Positions 12,598 through 25,700 of a stretch of 64,000 nt of DNA are shown in pieces. The notes under the pieces were generated by a model, which was not told the origin of the DNA, searched no databases, and saw nothing but the letters and a program-made list of their open reading frames with translations. Positions within the stretch are counted from its first letter, which is position 1. Each line of letters begins with the position of its first letter. Both the position numbers and the translations under genes were made by a program. Origin of the DNA: Lutraria lutraria (taxonomy: Eukaryota > Mollusca > Bivalvia > Venerida > Mactridae); NCBI GenBank assembly GCA_964023205.1, contig OZ026851.1:13557637-13621636 (forward strand), read 5' to 3'.

Positions 12598-13748
12598 TTT
12601 ATTCAAAATGTGCTTCATAAAGATCATAAAACTTCATTGTTTATACAAAATATTAACAATGTACATTCATTAGTGAAAAATCAACAAATTCACCAGTAAT
12701 ATATGAAGATTATCACAAGATAACCTTTCACTCTCTTTAATAATGACATGATTTCATTTAAATATGTAATAAGACTTAAAATGAATCATGAAAAAAATGT
12801 GTAAAACAAAATGATAAAAAATTTGATAAAATGGATCAAAATGAGGAATAAGAGAATGAGTAAGAATACTGAACACATTTAGTCTCGACATGTATACACG
12901 TATTACCATAGCAACACAATTTGGGCCCTTTTTTAGCACAATTCTAGAAAGGCATGTCAGAGAGGTAATTTGAGCCATGCCTGTTATGGATTCCTTGTCA
13001 ACTATCAGAATCACTCATGAAAAGGAAAAAAATATTAATACATCATCTGGTTTCATGCCTGTGAAATCAATATTGTCATTATCTTTGATACAATAGAAGT
13101 ATTTAATAAATTTTACCCATTTCTGACAATATTTCGAACATAAACTAGCCAGCAGTTAAAGTAGGTGTTATCGGACTCAGTACCAGCATAAACCATGTTC
13201 TCCGAAAGGAACTGGTAACTATGACGATGGATTCTAAACTGCAACAACTTGCAACAATGTAGAAGCAATCACAAAAGAACTACCAACATATCAAATTAAT
13301 TACTTACTTACAGAAATGCCCAATGAAATATCTTTAATAAGAACAAATCATTCAACTTTGCATCAGATTAACAAAATAAAAATATCATTTAAATGCATAA
13401 TAAGGCTAAAATATTGTAGATAACAGATTTTTCACTAAAACCTGATTAAACTAGGTGCATCTTCCACAGTCTCGAACTGAGGCAAGATCACAAGGATTTT
13501 TCAAATTTTAACCCAATCAAACACAGCATTTTCGACATGACACATTTCATTTAATGCTGATCTATTAAGCCAACGATCCATCAGTCCAACGAATGTCTTC
13601 GTAAAGCCGTCGTTCATCGAGAGCCATTTCACCAGTTTAGCATTTTAAGGAATTTCATAAAAATGTCCCGAGAACTGTGGCTCTATCTGGACTCATGTTT
13701 GCCATACATTTATTCATTGTTCATCTTAATTTGTCCTTCTTTCTATCT
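12598..13748 (-). other. Probable NOP58 3' UTR with poly(A) signal
   Basis: Downstream of the NOP58 stop, the minus strand reads AT-rich non-coding sequence to an AATAAA hexamer (plus-strand TTTATT at 12598-12603). It is the likely polyadenylation signal because the stretch between has no gene of its own. Nearer, weaker sites cannot be excluded. Confidence 0.45.
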
Positions 13749-16700
13749 CTAATCTGATTCCTGCTTAACTTTCTTCTTTTTCTTTTTCTTCTTTTCTGAG
13801 TTTGTAAGATTACCTGAAGTATCAAGAAGAAAATGGTTAAATGTAACAAAATGGATTTTAGACTAAATCAAAGTACTGAAAGTACTCATGGAAACTGAAC
13901 TTACATAGATTTGCACTGCAACATGAAACGGATGTGGTTAAACATAGTACTTAGGCCCACAAAAGTTGGGACTGGCTTAATCATTGATTATATGAGTAAG
14001 AATCCTACTGACTATGTGAAAGTGAAGATGGGACATAACATGGTAGTCTTTTATTAGTCTAGTATGCTAAACAAGTGAAAAGATGTCAGAGAATTAAACA
14101 CTTGACATGTAAGAGGGATGATAGTATCCAGGATTGAAAAGAATCCATTCTAATAAACGTTTATCTGTTGTTTAACGGCCCATTTGGTCATTTCAAAGCT
14201 GTGCCAGCGATAAGATGAAGGAGAACCTGTATTTATATCCCTACTCTTGTAACACCATTCAAATAAAAGTAAATATTGCCTCAGTGAGATAGTTTTATAA
14301 TCAGCAAATTTTTCATTTGTCCCTATCTATCTCTACATCATCATAGACAATAATTTTAAACAAGTATGAGCCTCAAGTTTGTAGGATAGAACCTCTTCTT
14401 AGAAGACATTTCGGCCAAGGTCATTTGTTCGCCACTGACTTTATGTAATTAATATTAAGTTGGCAGTTACTCTTGAATACAGACTTAAACCTGAACTAAA
14501 AATATATCTGGAGAATATGAATGCCCACGCTGAGAGCTCAGTCAAAAAGGGGCCATAACTCCTGTGAAAATGTTTGAATTTTAACGTATATCAAACTTGA
14601 CCCGCATTTTATCTTTGAACACCTTCATGAATGTAAAATATGAAACCAATCCATGGAATATTTGAGTTATTGCTCAGAAACCAAAATCTGAACGGACGGA
14701 CGGACAGACAGGGCTAACATTCTGTGCCCTTCCGAATGATGGGGGCATAATAAAAGCTAATAAGTTGTTGCCTCAGTGAGATAGTTTTATAATCAGCAAA
14801 TTTTTCATTTGTCCCTATCTATCTCTACATCATCATTGACAACAATTTTAAAACAGATAAATATGGCAGTTTACTACACCCCCTCTCATCTTCATAGACC
14901 TATAGACAGATACCAAGAAACTTTATCACCCACCCAACTATGTTTGGACTAAACTACTCTGTTCTAACAATTCTTTATTTCCGATTACTACTTACTGTCG
15001 GGTTCAATATCTTCCTGTGTGGTATCAGCTGTGGTGTTCAAACTTTCTCTATCCTTCTTCTTCTTCTTCTTTTTCTTCGGTGTTTCGGTTTCCTGGTGAT
15101 CACCATTTATTTTAGTTTCTGAAAAACATCACATCAAACAAGCTGTCAACAACTACTTAATGAAAAGAAATGAAGACAAAAATCAAAATGAAGTGCAAGT
15201 GACTTAATGCAACATACAGAAAACACAGGCCACTCCAGGGAAAGACAATATAAAGCCTTTGTAGACAGGTGGCCTTTATTAGGTCATTTTGTTTAAATAA
15301 TCAATTACTGTTTTTAAAAGAATCGTCTTTATTCACAGGGTGGCCTTATGGTCTTTATTCAGAGGTAGCTGCTAACACAGGTTTTGACAGTATATTCAGA
15401 GGTTTGTCCAAGGAAGGATTAACAATTCAAGGCCTAAGCTGTAAGTACACACAAACATTCTTACTGAGGAAGATTATAACATACAGAGAAGCTAACAACC
15501 TTAGAATAAAGCCTGGTCAGTGTGTCAACATTTGAAACTGTGTTTAGGATAATCCAATCAGTTTGGTCTCAATTCAATCAAACACAAATTAATAACGTCC
15601 ATCAAGATAACTTGGAAGATCTTGTTACTATGGATACAGAATAAATCTTACCTTCTTCATCTTCTGTTTTAATAATTTTTGGTTTTACATCTTCCTCGTC
15701 ATCATCATCAAACTTTCTCTTTTTTGGTACAGCAGGTAAAGTACTGTCTGCAGTATCATTGTATGTTTTAATTTGACTGAAAAAATAAAATATGTTACCA
15801 TGACAACAAAATAAGGTGTAAATAATTAACAAACCAGTTTTTGACCTTAGGTGCCAACTTGTGGGCCCTAAATCTACCTTAATATTGAGGTGATTATTGA
15901 CGAAATCATGTCATTGCAAATTTCTATCAAAATTACTTTTACATCAAACTGTAATTCACAAAATCATTTTATATGCAGAATAAATTTTCTTGACTTGATA
16001 TACAGTTCAGTGAGATAGTTATATAATCAGGTAATATATTCATATGTCCCTATCTATCTCTTGACTCATCATTAACATATCAAGCTGTATTTAATGGGTG
16101 AAATTCAAACAACTTCAGAAGTTTTGATTCGAGTATAAATTATGATCTCATAATTTCATCTTAAATGACTTTTTTAACCAGAGTATAACATCACACCAAC
16201 GGTCAAGTGTTAAGGTGACATTTCCAGCTTTAATAGTTGAGAAAGACGGTGGATGTACACCCAGGCAGAACCATCGACTTTCTGTAAACTGAATAGCATC
16301 CTGGGTGAATTTCAAGATCAAGGTGTCGAGGGGTTAGTGATTTATGGTCACACACCATACTAATTGATAACAGAGGTCCCAGTATATAAGGAATACTTGA
16401 TATAATATTTCAGTGAGATAGTTATATAATCAGGTAATATTTTCATATGTCCCTATCTATCTCTTGACTCATCATCAAAATTTTATCAAGTATTTCTTCA
16501 ACTTTACAGCAAATACAATCAAATAAGGGTAGCTGATCATATTCATAGTCGGGCACAAATATTTATAATCGCTGGTGTTTATTTTACAAGGTATAAAAAG
16601 CTTGTACACTTACCTTTTATTTTCATATTTTTCCCACTTGGAAATAGATTTACCACTGCCACTTATTCTACGAGACTGAAAGTAAAGAGAATTCATTCTA

Positions 16701-19700
16701 GCTATAGAACATCATACAATTTAATTATCATAAATGTACATTATATAACAGAAATCATAGCCTCATTAATACTTAGTCAACTACTGACATTTATCGTGAG
16801 AATTTCAGGGCAACAAAGATTTGATCATACAAGTTTAATGCAGTAAGCAAAAAAGAATTGACCATAAACCATCATAGAAAGATATGCTAAGATACATTTT
16901 GTTTATCATACATTAGCAATTAGTGTAGCACCTGTCTTATCAATTAAACATTATCCATTTATATCACTTATTAATAAAGATTGTAAAACAGATGATTTGA
17001 GGTTATTAAGTTCTGTACTGACAAATCAATGAAAATTAGGTATTGATAATTATTGTAGACAAACACACAGAATCAGATAAAATGTAATTTTGTCTTCAGT
17101 TTGTTTCAGAATTACGTCCCTTTGTAGTCATCATTTTCTGTGAATGTCAAATGTTGGCCTTTATTAGATTCAGAAAATTAAGTTTAAACTTAATCAGATC
17201 ACAGTTACAGTGCAGATACTTCACATTTTTTTCTCAAGATAATCGGACAGTGCCGACTAACACAAGATTATGACAAAATGGTCATAACTGAAGTCTACAG
17301 AACTACCCACCTTTCCTTCCTCCAATTCTCTAACTCTTCTTTCTAATTTAGCTCTGTGTTCAAGACCAAGTTCAGCATCTGTGTCTTCACCTAAAGCATC
17401 CACTCTGATAGCAAGTGCTGACTTAGCTGCCAACATTCTGGACATCTGAAATTATAGGTTACACAAAATTAGTTCATTATCTACAACAAACAGAATATTC
17501 TATAAACAGAAATCCAATACTAAGGTCAACTACTGACAATTATCATGAGAATTTCATGGCTAATCAGAAAAGAAAGTTAAGTTTAATGCATTTTGTATGC
17601 AAGGAAGAATAGAGAATAAACCTACAACACAACAAATATGCTAAGATATATTTTTGTTGTCTAACATTCACAATCAAATTTAATATCAATTAACAAGTAC
17701 ACAAAAATGTATAAAACTTTCGAGAACTTGGGATAACCAGGACATATTTATTCATGAGTTACTTGCCAATTATCCAACTGAATTGAAAGAAAATCATACT
17801 CTGGAATCTATAACATGTTCTGCATCAGTCCTATCATTTAAAGATCATTATACTTCATATAATATAAGGCTCTAGATAAATCATCATATACAGAACAAGT
17901 TATCAACCCATTAAAGTTACTACTATTGTAGTGTAGACTGTTTAAATCTTGTTCTCCGAGATCAATGCACCAGACCATTGGAAGAGGAGCATTGAAAGAC
18001 CCAAGCATTTAATACAAAGACATCAAAACAAGCAATATCAATGATACCAAGATGGAGACTCATATCGAATGTTGTAATTGTTGCAAATTTGACAACATAA
18101 ATGAAATTAAGCCAAATGTCTTGATAAATACACAACCTCAATACTTACAGGAAATGTTCAAAATTTCTGAGATTTATTACATGAATGAATTAACTAAATA
18201 CACAGAATCAGATAAAAATATGATTGTCTTCAATATGTATCAGAATTACGTCCCTTTGTAGTCATCATTTTCTGTGTTCATAATTTACTAAAATGCTTAC
18301 TCAAACATTTCATTACCAATGTTTCTAACAGAAAATGCATGGATGAGAATATTCACACCAAAAATTATTATCATTATCATAGTAACGTAACAGATGGATT
18401 GAAAATGCACTAATTAATATATAACGAGGTCTGGTACATTTAAATCCTTCAACTTTCCATGTCAACATAAAAACCAATCAATCACACATAAAATATCAGA
18501 AAAGAACATTTGCATCAGTCCTATCATTTAAAGTTCATTATACTTCATATAATATAAGGCTCTAGATAAATCATCATATGCAAATATCTATCTGATAAGT
18601 GTAGCAATTCATCAAATAGATACCATTTTACTTCTTTTTTCAGGCTACCCAATCTTATTATTATCTATTTATATGTGAAAATAGTTATCTACATAAACAA
18701 AGCTCTTTCAATCCTCAAAATAGAAAACCCTACCAGAAATATACTTATTAAATACTTATTGAAATTACTGAATTAACTAACATTCACAGAATCAGATAAG
18801 TATAAAATGTTCTTCAATTTTTATCAGAATTACGTCCCTTTGTAGTCATCATTTTCTGTGAGTGCTTAGCCTTAGTTTCTCTCAAGATTTCGATAACAAA
18901 TTAATGAATGCACATTAATTTACCCATTTATATATGAAAATAGTTAAAAAATATTGTCTGGCATTTAATTACAAACTTCAAAATTCAAAAACAAAATTCT
19001 ATTTCAGTTCATGTTTTAAGTACCTGAAATATTTTTCTCTAAAAATATGTGAATGCATTAACCAATTGGACAAGAAGATGAACTCAATATTAGCAAATAC
19101 AAAGGACTGTAAGATACCAGAAGGCTAAGTCAGATTTTTAACAATCCAACAATGTTGACTATACACAGAATCAGATAATATATAGATGTCTTCAATTTAT
19201 ATAAGAATTACGTCCCTTTGTAGTCATCATTTTCTGTGCTGACAACAGACTTCAAACATGAAAGTACTTTGTCCCCTGAATTTTAGATATACGATTTTAA
19301 TTGGTGTATGTACTCTCTCGCATTATTGTATAAAAACCCTTTTTTACATTAAAATTAAGACTTGGCATCAGTCCTATCATTTAAAGATCATTATACTTCA
19401 TATAATATAAGGCTCTAGATAAATCATCATATACCAAGTCTAATATCCAAGTTACACATATTTAAACTAACTCTCTAAATCAAATTTTCCCAATTATTCA
19501 ACATATACAAAGAATACTTGATATAATAGTTCAGTGAGATAGTTATGTAATCAGGTAATATTTTCATATGTCCCTATCTATCTCTTGACTCATCATCCAA
19601 TATTTTATCAAGTATTTCCTCATTGCCGACTTTGACTAAATGACTCAATTTATGAAGTCACTACATATAACAAGAGACTTCCAAACTAATATACAAATAC

Positions 19701-22700
19701 TCATAATATTAAACTTTTTTACAGTGGTTTTAACACAGTTTTTCAACAATATTTCATTTATATATGGCGGCCAATTCACCTAACCAGTTTTCCTGAACTG
19801 AAATCTAATCAGTGAATCGTACTGTAAAAATAGTAAATTTTTGTTTTTACCATTTATTTTATTTCATTTTGTAAACTATCAATTACCTTACAGTTTAAGT
19901 ATCAAGAAGAAGTGATTAGAGTTTTTTAAGTCTTAACCTGTAGTGTTTCCTGCAGAGTTTTAGTGAGGCATGGCGTTTTTGGTTGCTTAAGAGGCACTTT
20001 TAGGGCGCTGTTCGAACCATGCAGGGCAAATTGCCTAGTTATAGATGTTACTTGTTCAACATAGTATAATTTGCTATCACAGCAATCTGTGAAAGATTAT
20101 GTCTGAATTCATTGTGCTGCTGTCTTTATTGAAACTACTTAAACTGACACAGGCCAACAAAAAGGGCATATTTATTACACATGGCCCTATATACACAATT
20201 TATAAAGGCAGCATGGCGATTTGTCTTTGAGGCATGGCACAGCACCATCCTAAAAAGGCCTGGAGGAAACACTAACCTGACAAAGCACTGATTATCATTG
20301 TTGACTAGTAATGACTGCACACAGAATCAGATAAAATATAAATTTATCTTCAATTAATATCAGAATTACGTCCCTTTGTAGTCATCATTTTCTGTGCTGA
20401 TCACAGACTTAAAACATTAAGTACTTTGTCTCCTTATTTTTGTAGGAATGAATTAAATGTATGTACTCTCTAACAATAATGTTTAAAATCTTTTTTTTTA
20501 TCAAAATTAAGACTTGGCATCAGTCCTATCATTTAAAGATCATTATACTTCATATAATATAAGGCTCTAGATAAATCATCATATACCAAGTCTAAGATCA
20601 AAGTTACACATATTTAAACTAACTCTCTAAATCAAATTTTCCCAGTTATTCAACACTACCTGTGTTTGAGTCATAGCCCAAAGTCACTTCATTGTCATTG
20701 GTAAGAATTTAAGATTTAAGTACAAATTAACCAATCATATGACTTTCTGTGACTGGAATCAACACCCAGGTTAGATATACAAAGAATACTTGATATAATA
20801 GCTCAGTGAGATAGTTATGTAATCAGGTAATATTTTCATATGTCCCTATCTATCTCTTGACTCATCATCAAATATTATCAAGCATTACTTCACTGCAGAC
20901 ATTGACTAAATTTATGAAGTCATTACGTCAAACAGGAGACTTCCAAACTAATGTACAAATACTTGTAATATAACTTTTTTTTAGTGGATTTATCGCAGTT
21001 TTTCAACAATATTTCACTTATATATTGTGCTTGAATCACCTGACTTTCTACAACTTCACATGTCAGTGTGAAGGAAAATAAACCAACATTTTTGGTCAAA
21101 TTTGCTAAGAAGAGTATGACATGCTGTTTATTTATTTATTTGGGGTTTATGCCATTTTTCAACAATTTTTCAGTATTATATTGCGGCTGATTCACCTAAC
21201 CAGTTTTCCTGAACTGAAATCTAATCAGTAAATCCTACTGTAAAATTTCAATAAATTTTCTATTTCCCATTTATTTCATTTTGTAAACTATCAATTACCT
21301 TACAGTTTAAAGTATCAAGAAGAAGTGATTAGTTTTTCAAGTCTTAACCTGACAAAGCACTGATTATCATTGTTGACTAGAAATGACTGCACACAGAATC
21401 AGATAAAATATAAATTTATCTTCAATTTATATCAGAATTACGTCCCTTTGTAGTCATCATTTTCTGTGCTGATCACGGACTTTAATCATGAAAGAACTTT
21501 GTCCCCTTATATTTGGTTGTATGATTTAAATGTATGTATTCTCTGATAATAATGTATAAAATCTTTTTTACATTAAAATTAAGACTTGGCATCAGTCCTA
21601 TCATTTAAAGATCATTATACTTCATATAATAATATAAGGCTCTAGATAAATCATCATATACCAAGTCTAATATCCAACTTACACATACTGCAACTAACTC
21701 TCTAAATCAAATTTTCCCAATTATTCAACACTACCTGTGTTTGAGTCATAGCCCAAAGTCACTTCATTGTCATAGGTTAGAATACAAAGTTAAGTACAAA
21801 TTAACCAATCAATGACTGCTCTCTATGACTGGAGTCAACACCCAGGTTAGATATATATAAAGAATACTTGATATACAGTTCAGTGAGATAGTTATATAAT
21901 CAGGTAATATTTTCATATGTCCCTATCTATCTCTTGACTCATCATCCAATATATGTATCAAGATTCCTTCATGACATGCAGACATAGTCTATTAGACGTT
22001 AATAAATATAAGATTACACTAAACAAGAGACTTCTCAACAAATCGGCAATACTACTAACTCCCAACAAATTCTACTACAGTCCTGTCCAAAAAACACAAA
22101 TTTGTCATGAGCAAACCTACTGTAAGGTTTTGTTAAATTTTCTTTTCCCCATTTATTTCATTTTGTAAACTATTAATTACCTTACAGTTTAAGTATCAAA
22201 TGTAAGTGATTTGAGTTTAATCTTGACCCGACAAAACACTGGTAAGTCAGTGTAGACTACACACAGAATCAGATAAAATATAAATGTATCTTCAATTTTT
22301 ATCAGAATTACGTCCCTTTGTAGTCATCATTTTCTGTGCTGACAACAGACTTAAAACATGAAAGTATTTTGTCCCCTGAATATTAGATATACGATTTTTA
22401 TTGGTGCTTGTATTCTATCGCATTAATGTATAAAATCCTTTTTTACATTAAAATTACGACTTGGCATCAGTCCTATCATTTAAAGATCATTATACTTCAT
22501 ATAATATAAGGCTCTAGATAAATCATCATATACCAAGTCTAAGATCCAAGTTACACTTATTTAAACTAACTCAATCAAACATACATATTCATATCATTTA
22601 TCATCAACATAACTCAATACTACTGTGCTACAAAATCGATTTGACAGTCACGTAAACATCATTACAATAGATAAATGTATATCCTTCAAATCATACAAAG

Positions 22701-25700
22701 TGTTTTACCTTAACTTAATGGATGCTCTAAATTTAGATCTATACAAATTTAGACATTTATGACATTACAAAGAATACTTGATATAATAGTTCAGTGAGAT
22801 AGTTATGTAATCAGGTAATATATTCATATGTCCCTATCTATCTCTTGACTCATCATAAATATACATATCAAGCATTTCTTCACTATACACTGACTTAACA
22901 ATATATCAAGATTATCTGGAAAATATGTCTTCAGTTTTGGTCAGAATTACCCCCCTTTGTAACCATCATATTCTTTAGGCTATCATGTGTTATCCTTTTA
23001 TAATATGAAGTAACTGTTACAGTATATGGATAGACCTTGTAATAACATATATTAACATCCCACAGTAATCAAGTCTTTTCTACAACATTAAGTATTTTTG
23101 TTAATGCCAGTCTATAATATAATTGCCAGAACAAAATTCTGTTCACAAATAAGGACTGTAAGTTCAAATGCATAACACCATTTAATGCTAGTCAAATATT
23201 TGCATCAGTCCTATCATTTAAAGATCATTATACTTCATATAATATAAGGCTCTAGATAAATCATCATATGCAAATATCTGCTCAATAAGTTAACCAACAA
23301 AAGTTGTGGGTAAAAAGTGACCATTTGGCTGAGAATAATTTGATGAGTCAAAACTTACTACATATGTGAACTAATAGTAAATTCAACTCATAAGTCAGAT
23401 GCTTCATTTTGCTGATATCAACAGTCGAAGTGCCATGTTTAAGGTATAAAATCCAAGCCAAACTAAACTGCTGTCTGGATACAGAGCACGAATAACGAGT
23501 CAAGACCAAACAAAAGAAAAACTTCTAATGAAATGACTGAATGTAACATCCAAGGTTGTTTTGCATGAAGCTGTATCATTGGTCAATTTTAAGACACCAT
23601 TTCCTAAAACAACCAATAAAATGCTTTGTATCTTGATAAAGATCTTACCTTTCCCTTGATTTTGGTGTTTGCCTGTCCAACTAATGATGCGTGATATATG
23701 AGACCATATTTGGGAGTGTCATGTTTTGTTTTCAAAGCACGGAAGAGAGCTTTCTCGGCACCAAGAATCTGTACAGTACTGGCTGGATGTTTGGCTAAAT
23801 TGAGCAATGATCCTAAAATAAATAGCAAAATTATCACACATCACAGCATCGAAAAATGGATTTAGCTGCATCAGAAAATGTTTATGATGCCAACACAACT
23901 GACAATGTGACAGATCAATGCCCTATAATCATCTTTACAGTTAAATCAAGAATAAAGAAATAGATAAGGTTTCCATGGCAACAAGGTCATCTCAGAGGTA
24001 GTGACGAATAAATACCTATCAACAGTGTTATATTCTGTTCAACGGTAAGAAATACATCATTGACAACCTTAGTAGTTGCCATGGAGACTTAAAAGTAATA
24101 CATGGCAAAGAATTCCAACATCTAAGAAATACAAAATCGTAACTTAATCACCAGCATGTAACATTTATAAAATAATTTGTTATTACAAAACAGAAGTCAT
24201 CAACATTTGTCAATTCCAGCAGAGTATTCAAATTTAACAACAAAACAAACATTTTATTAATAAATCATACACACTGAGCATCTGAAGTATGTTACCTATA
24301 CGGTATTAACATCCATTTCATTACGACTTACCTGCATGTGAAATCAATCTAGCACCAACAAGTTCACCGACTAACACAGTCAAATTAGGAGCAATGGCAA
24401 GCATTCTGTTTTTTATATAATCATACAACTGTGCTCTGTATTCAGTAATGTCTATAACCTGAAAATACAAGTACAGTAAAATATTGCTGTAACCTCCACT
24501 TTTATTGACAAAAAGAACAGTCCTATTTTTACAATGATCACAATATGAAGGTAAAGAATAAAGGAAATGATGAGACCCAGTCTTAAAATAAGTAAGTAAC
24601 AAGATGTTGACCCCATGTGTCACTTTCTTAGTAAAAACCCAGTGACATTCCAGGCCCTTTTTATGCTATTTTGGGATCCGGTTCCCCAAGTAATGAAGTA
24701 TATTTTTTTCCTCTGAGAGAAAAAAATTCCCCATAATTAAAAAAATCCCAAAATTTAGTGTTTCATGATGCAAATTTTCCCTATTAAAGGGACCCGATAC
24801 CTGTTCCCCAAAACAGTAAAATCAGGGCTGCTTTCAAAGTGCACAACAACTGTGTTTACTGTAAGCAGTCTTCGAATTAGTGGGTTGCCCCCTGCCCAAA
24901 AGGATTTTTTTTCATTCTGTAAGTCTTTTGGGGGACAACCTAGTTTTAGAGAGTTTCCTTCATAAAGAATATAGTCGGGCAACCTGTCACAAAAAATTAA
25001 TTCAAAGACTGTGTAAGTAATTGCTGACAATAATAAGTACCTGATCACAGAGATATGTAACATTAAGAATATCTTCATCTGAGATTTCAGTTCCCATGGA
25101 GATTTCTGCGGCATCTTTCACTTCTTGTTCTACTTCTTCAGGAAGAATTTTAGAGAAATCCAAGTTACAAGCATTCGTTCTGAAACCTTAAAAATAAAGA
25201 CAAATATTGTCACTTATGACAGCTTTCAAAACCTGAAAATATTTTAATTGAAAGTTTTGGATTGTTTCCATGGAAATGAGGTCATTTCAGAGGTAGTGAC
25301 GAACAATAAACTTTCAACAGTGTTATTTTCTGTTCAACAATAAGATATGCATCATTAATGACCTTCTGAATTACTGTGTATCAATAAATCCAAGTGTAGA
25401 CAACTTATCAAGATTGTGGAATATATTTCTACATAAATTTATCAACAACTGACTGCTAGTTCAGTATGATCAGACCAATATGCATGATAGAAATGTCAAC
25501 ACTAATCAGGGCGTTACAAAGCCAATTGTTTGCTCGCTTGTACTTACATGAAGAAATTGATTCAGGATGAGTTGAAATTGGTACAAAACTAGTTAAAATT
25601 TTGAACTGGTTGTCGAGTAGCTTATATAAAAACAAATTTGCCAAGCCCTACTCATTCTTCCATTTTGCTCAATTATCAAGTAGCAACATATGTTTTAATA

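Larger units (their letters stand above)
17446..23648 (-). other. NOP58 intron 10: 6.2-kb intron with 17 intact C/D snoRNAs and one relic
   Basis: In transcription order the intron holds B7, A8 (decayed), C8-B6-A7, C7-B5-A6, C6-B4-A5, C5-B3-A4, A3, B2, A2, B1. The C-B-A triplet repeats at spacings of about 0.9, 1.1 and 1.3 kb, with shared inter-snoRNA sequence (for example AACTCTCTAAATCAAATTTT after B3, B4 and B5) and SINE fragments. This is a tandemly amplified module, not independent insertions. Donor and acceptor at 23648 and 17446 join NOP58 exons 10 and 11 in frame. Confidence 0.9.

Noticed and set aside
17817..23278. CRISPR-like array of regularly spaced repeats
   Set aside because: The repeats are box C/D snoRNAs in an animal intron with individual stems and three alternating types.
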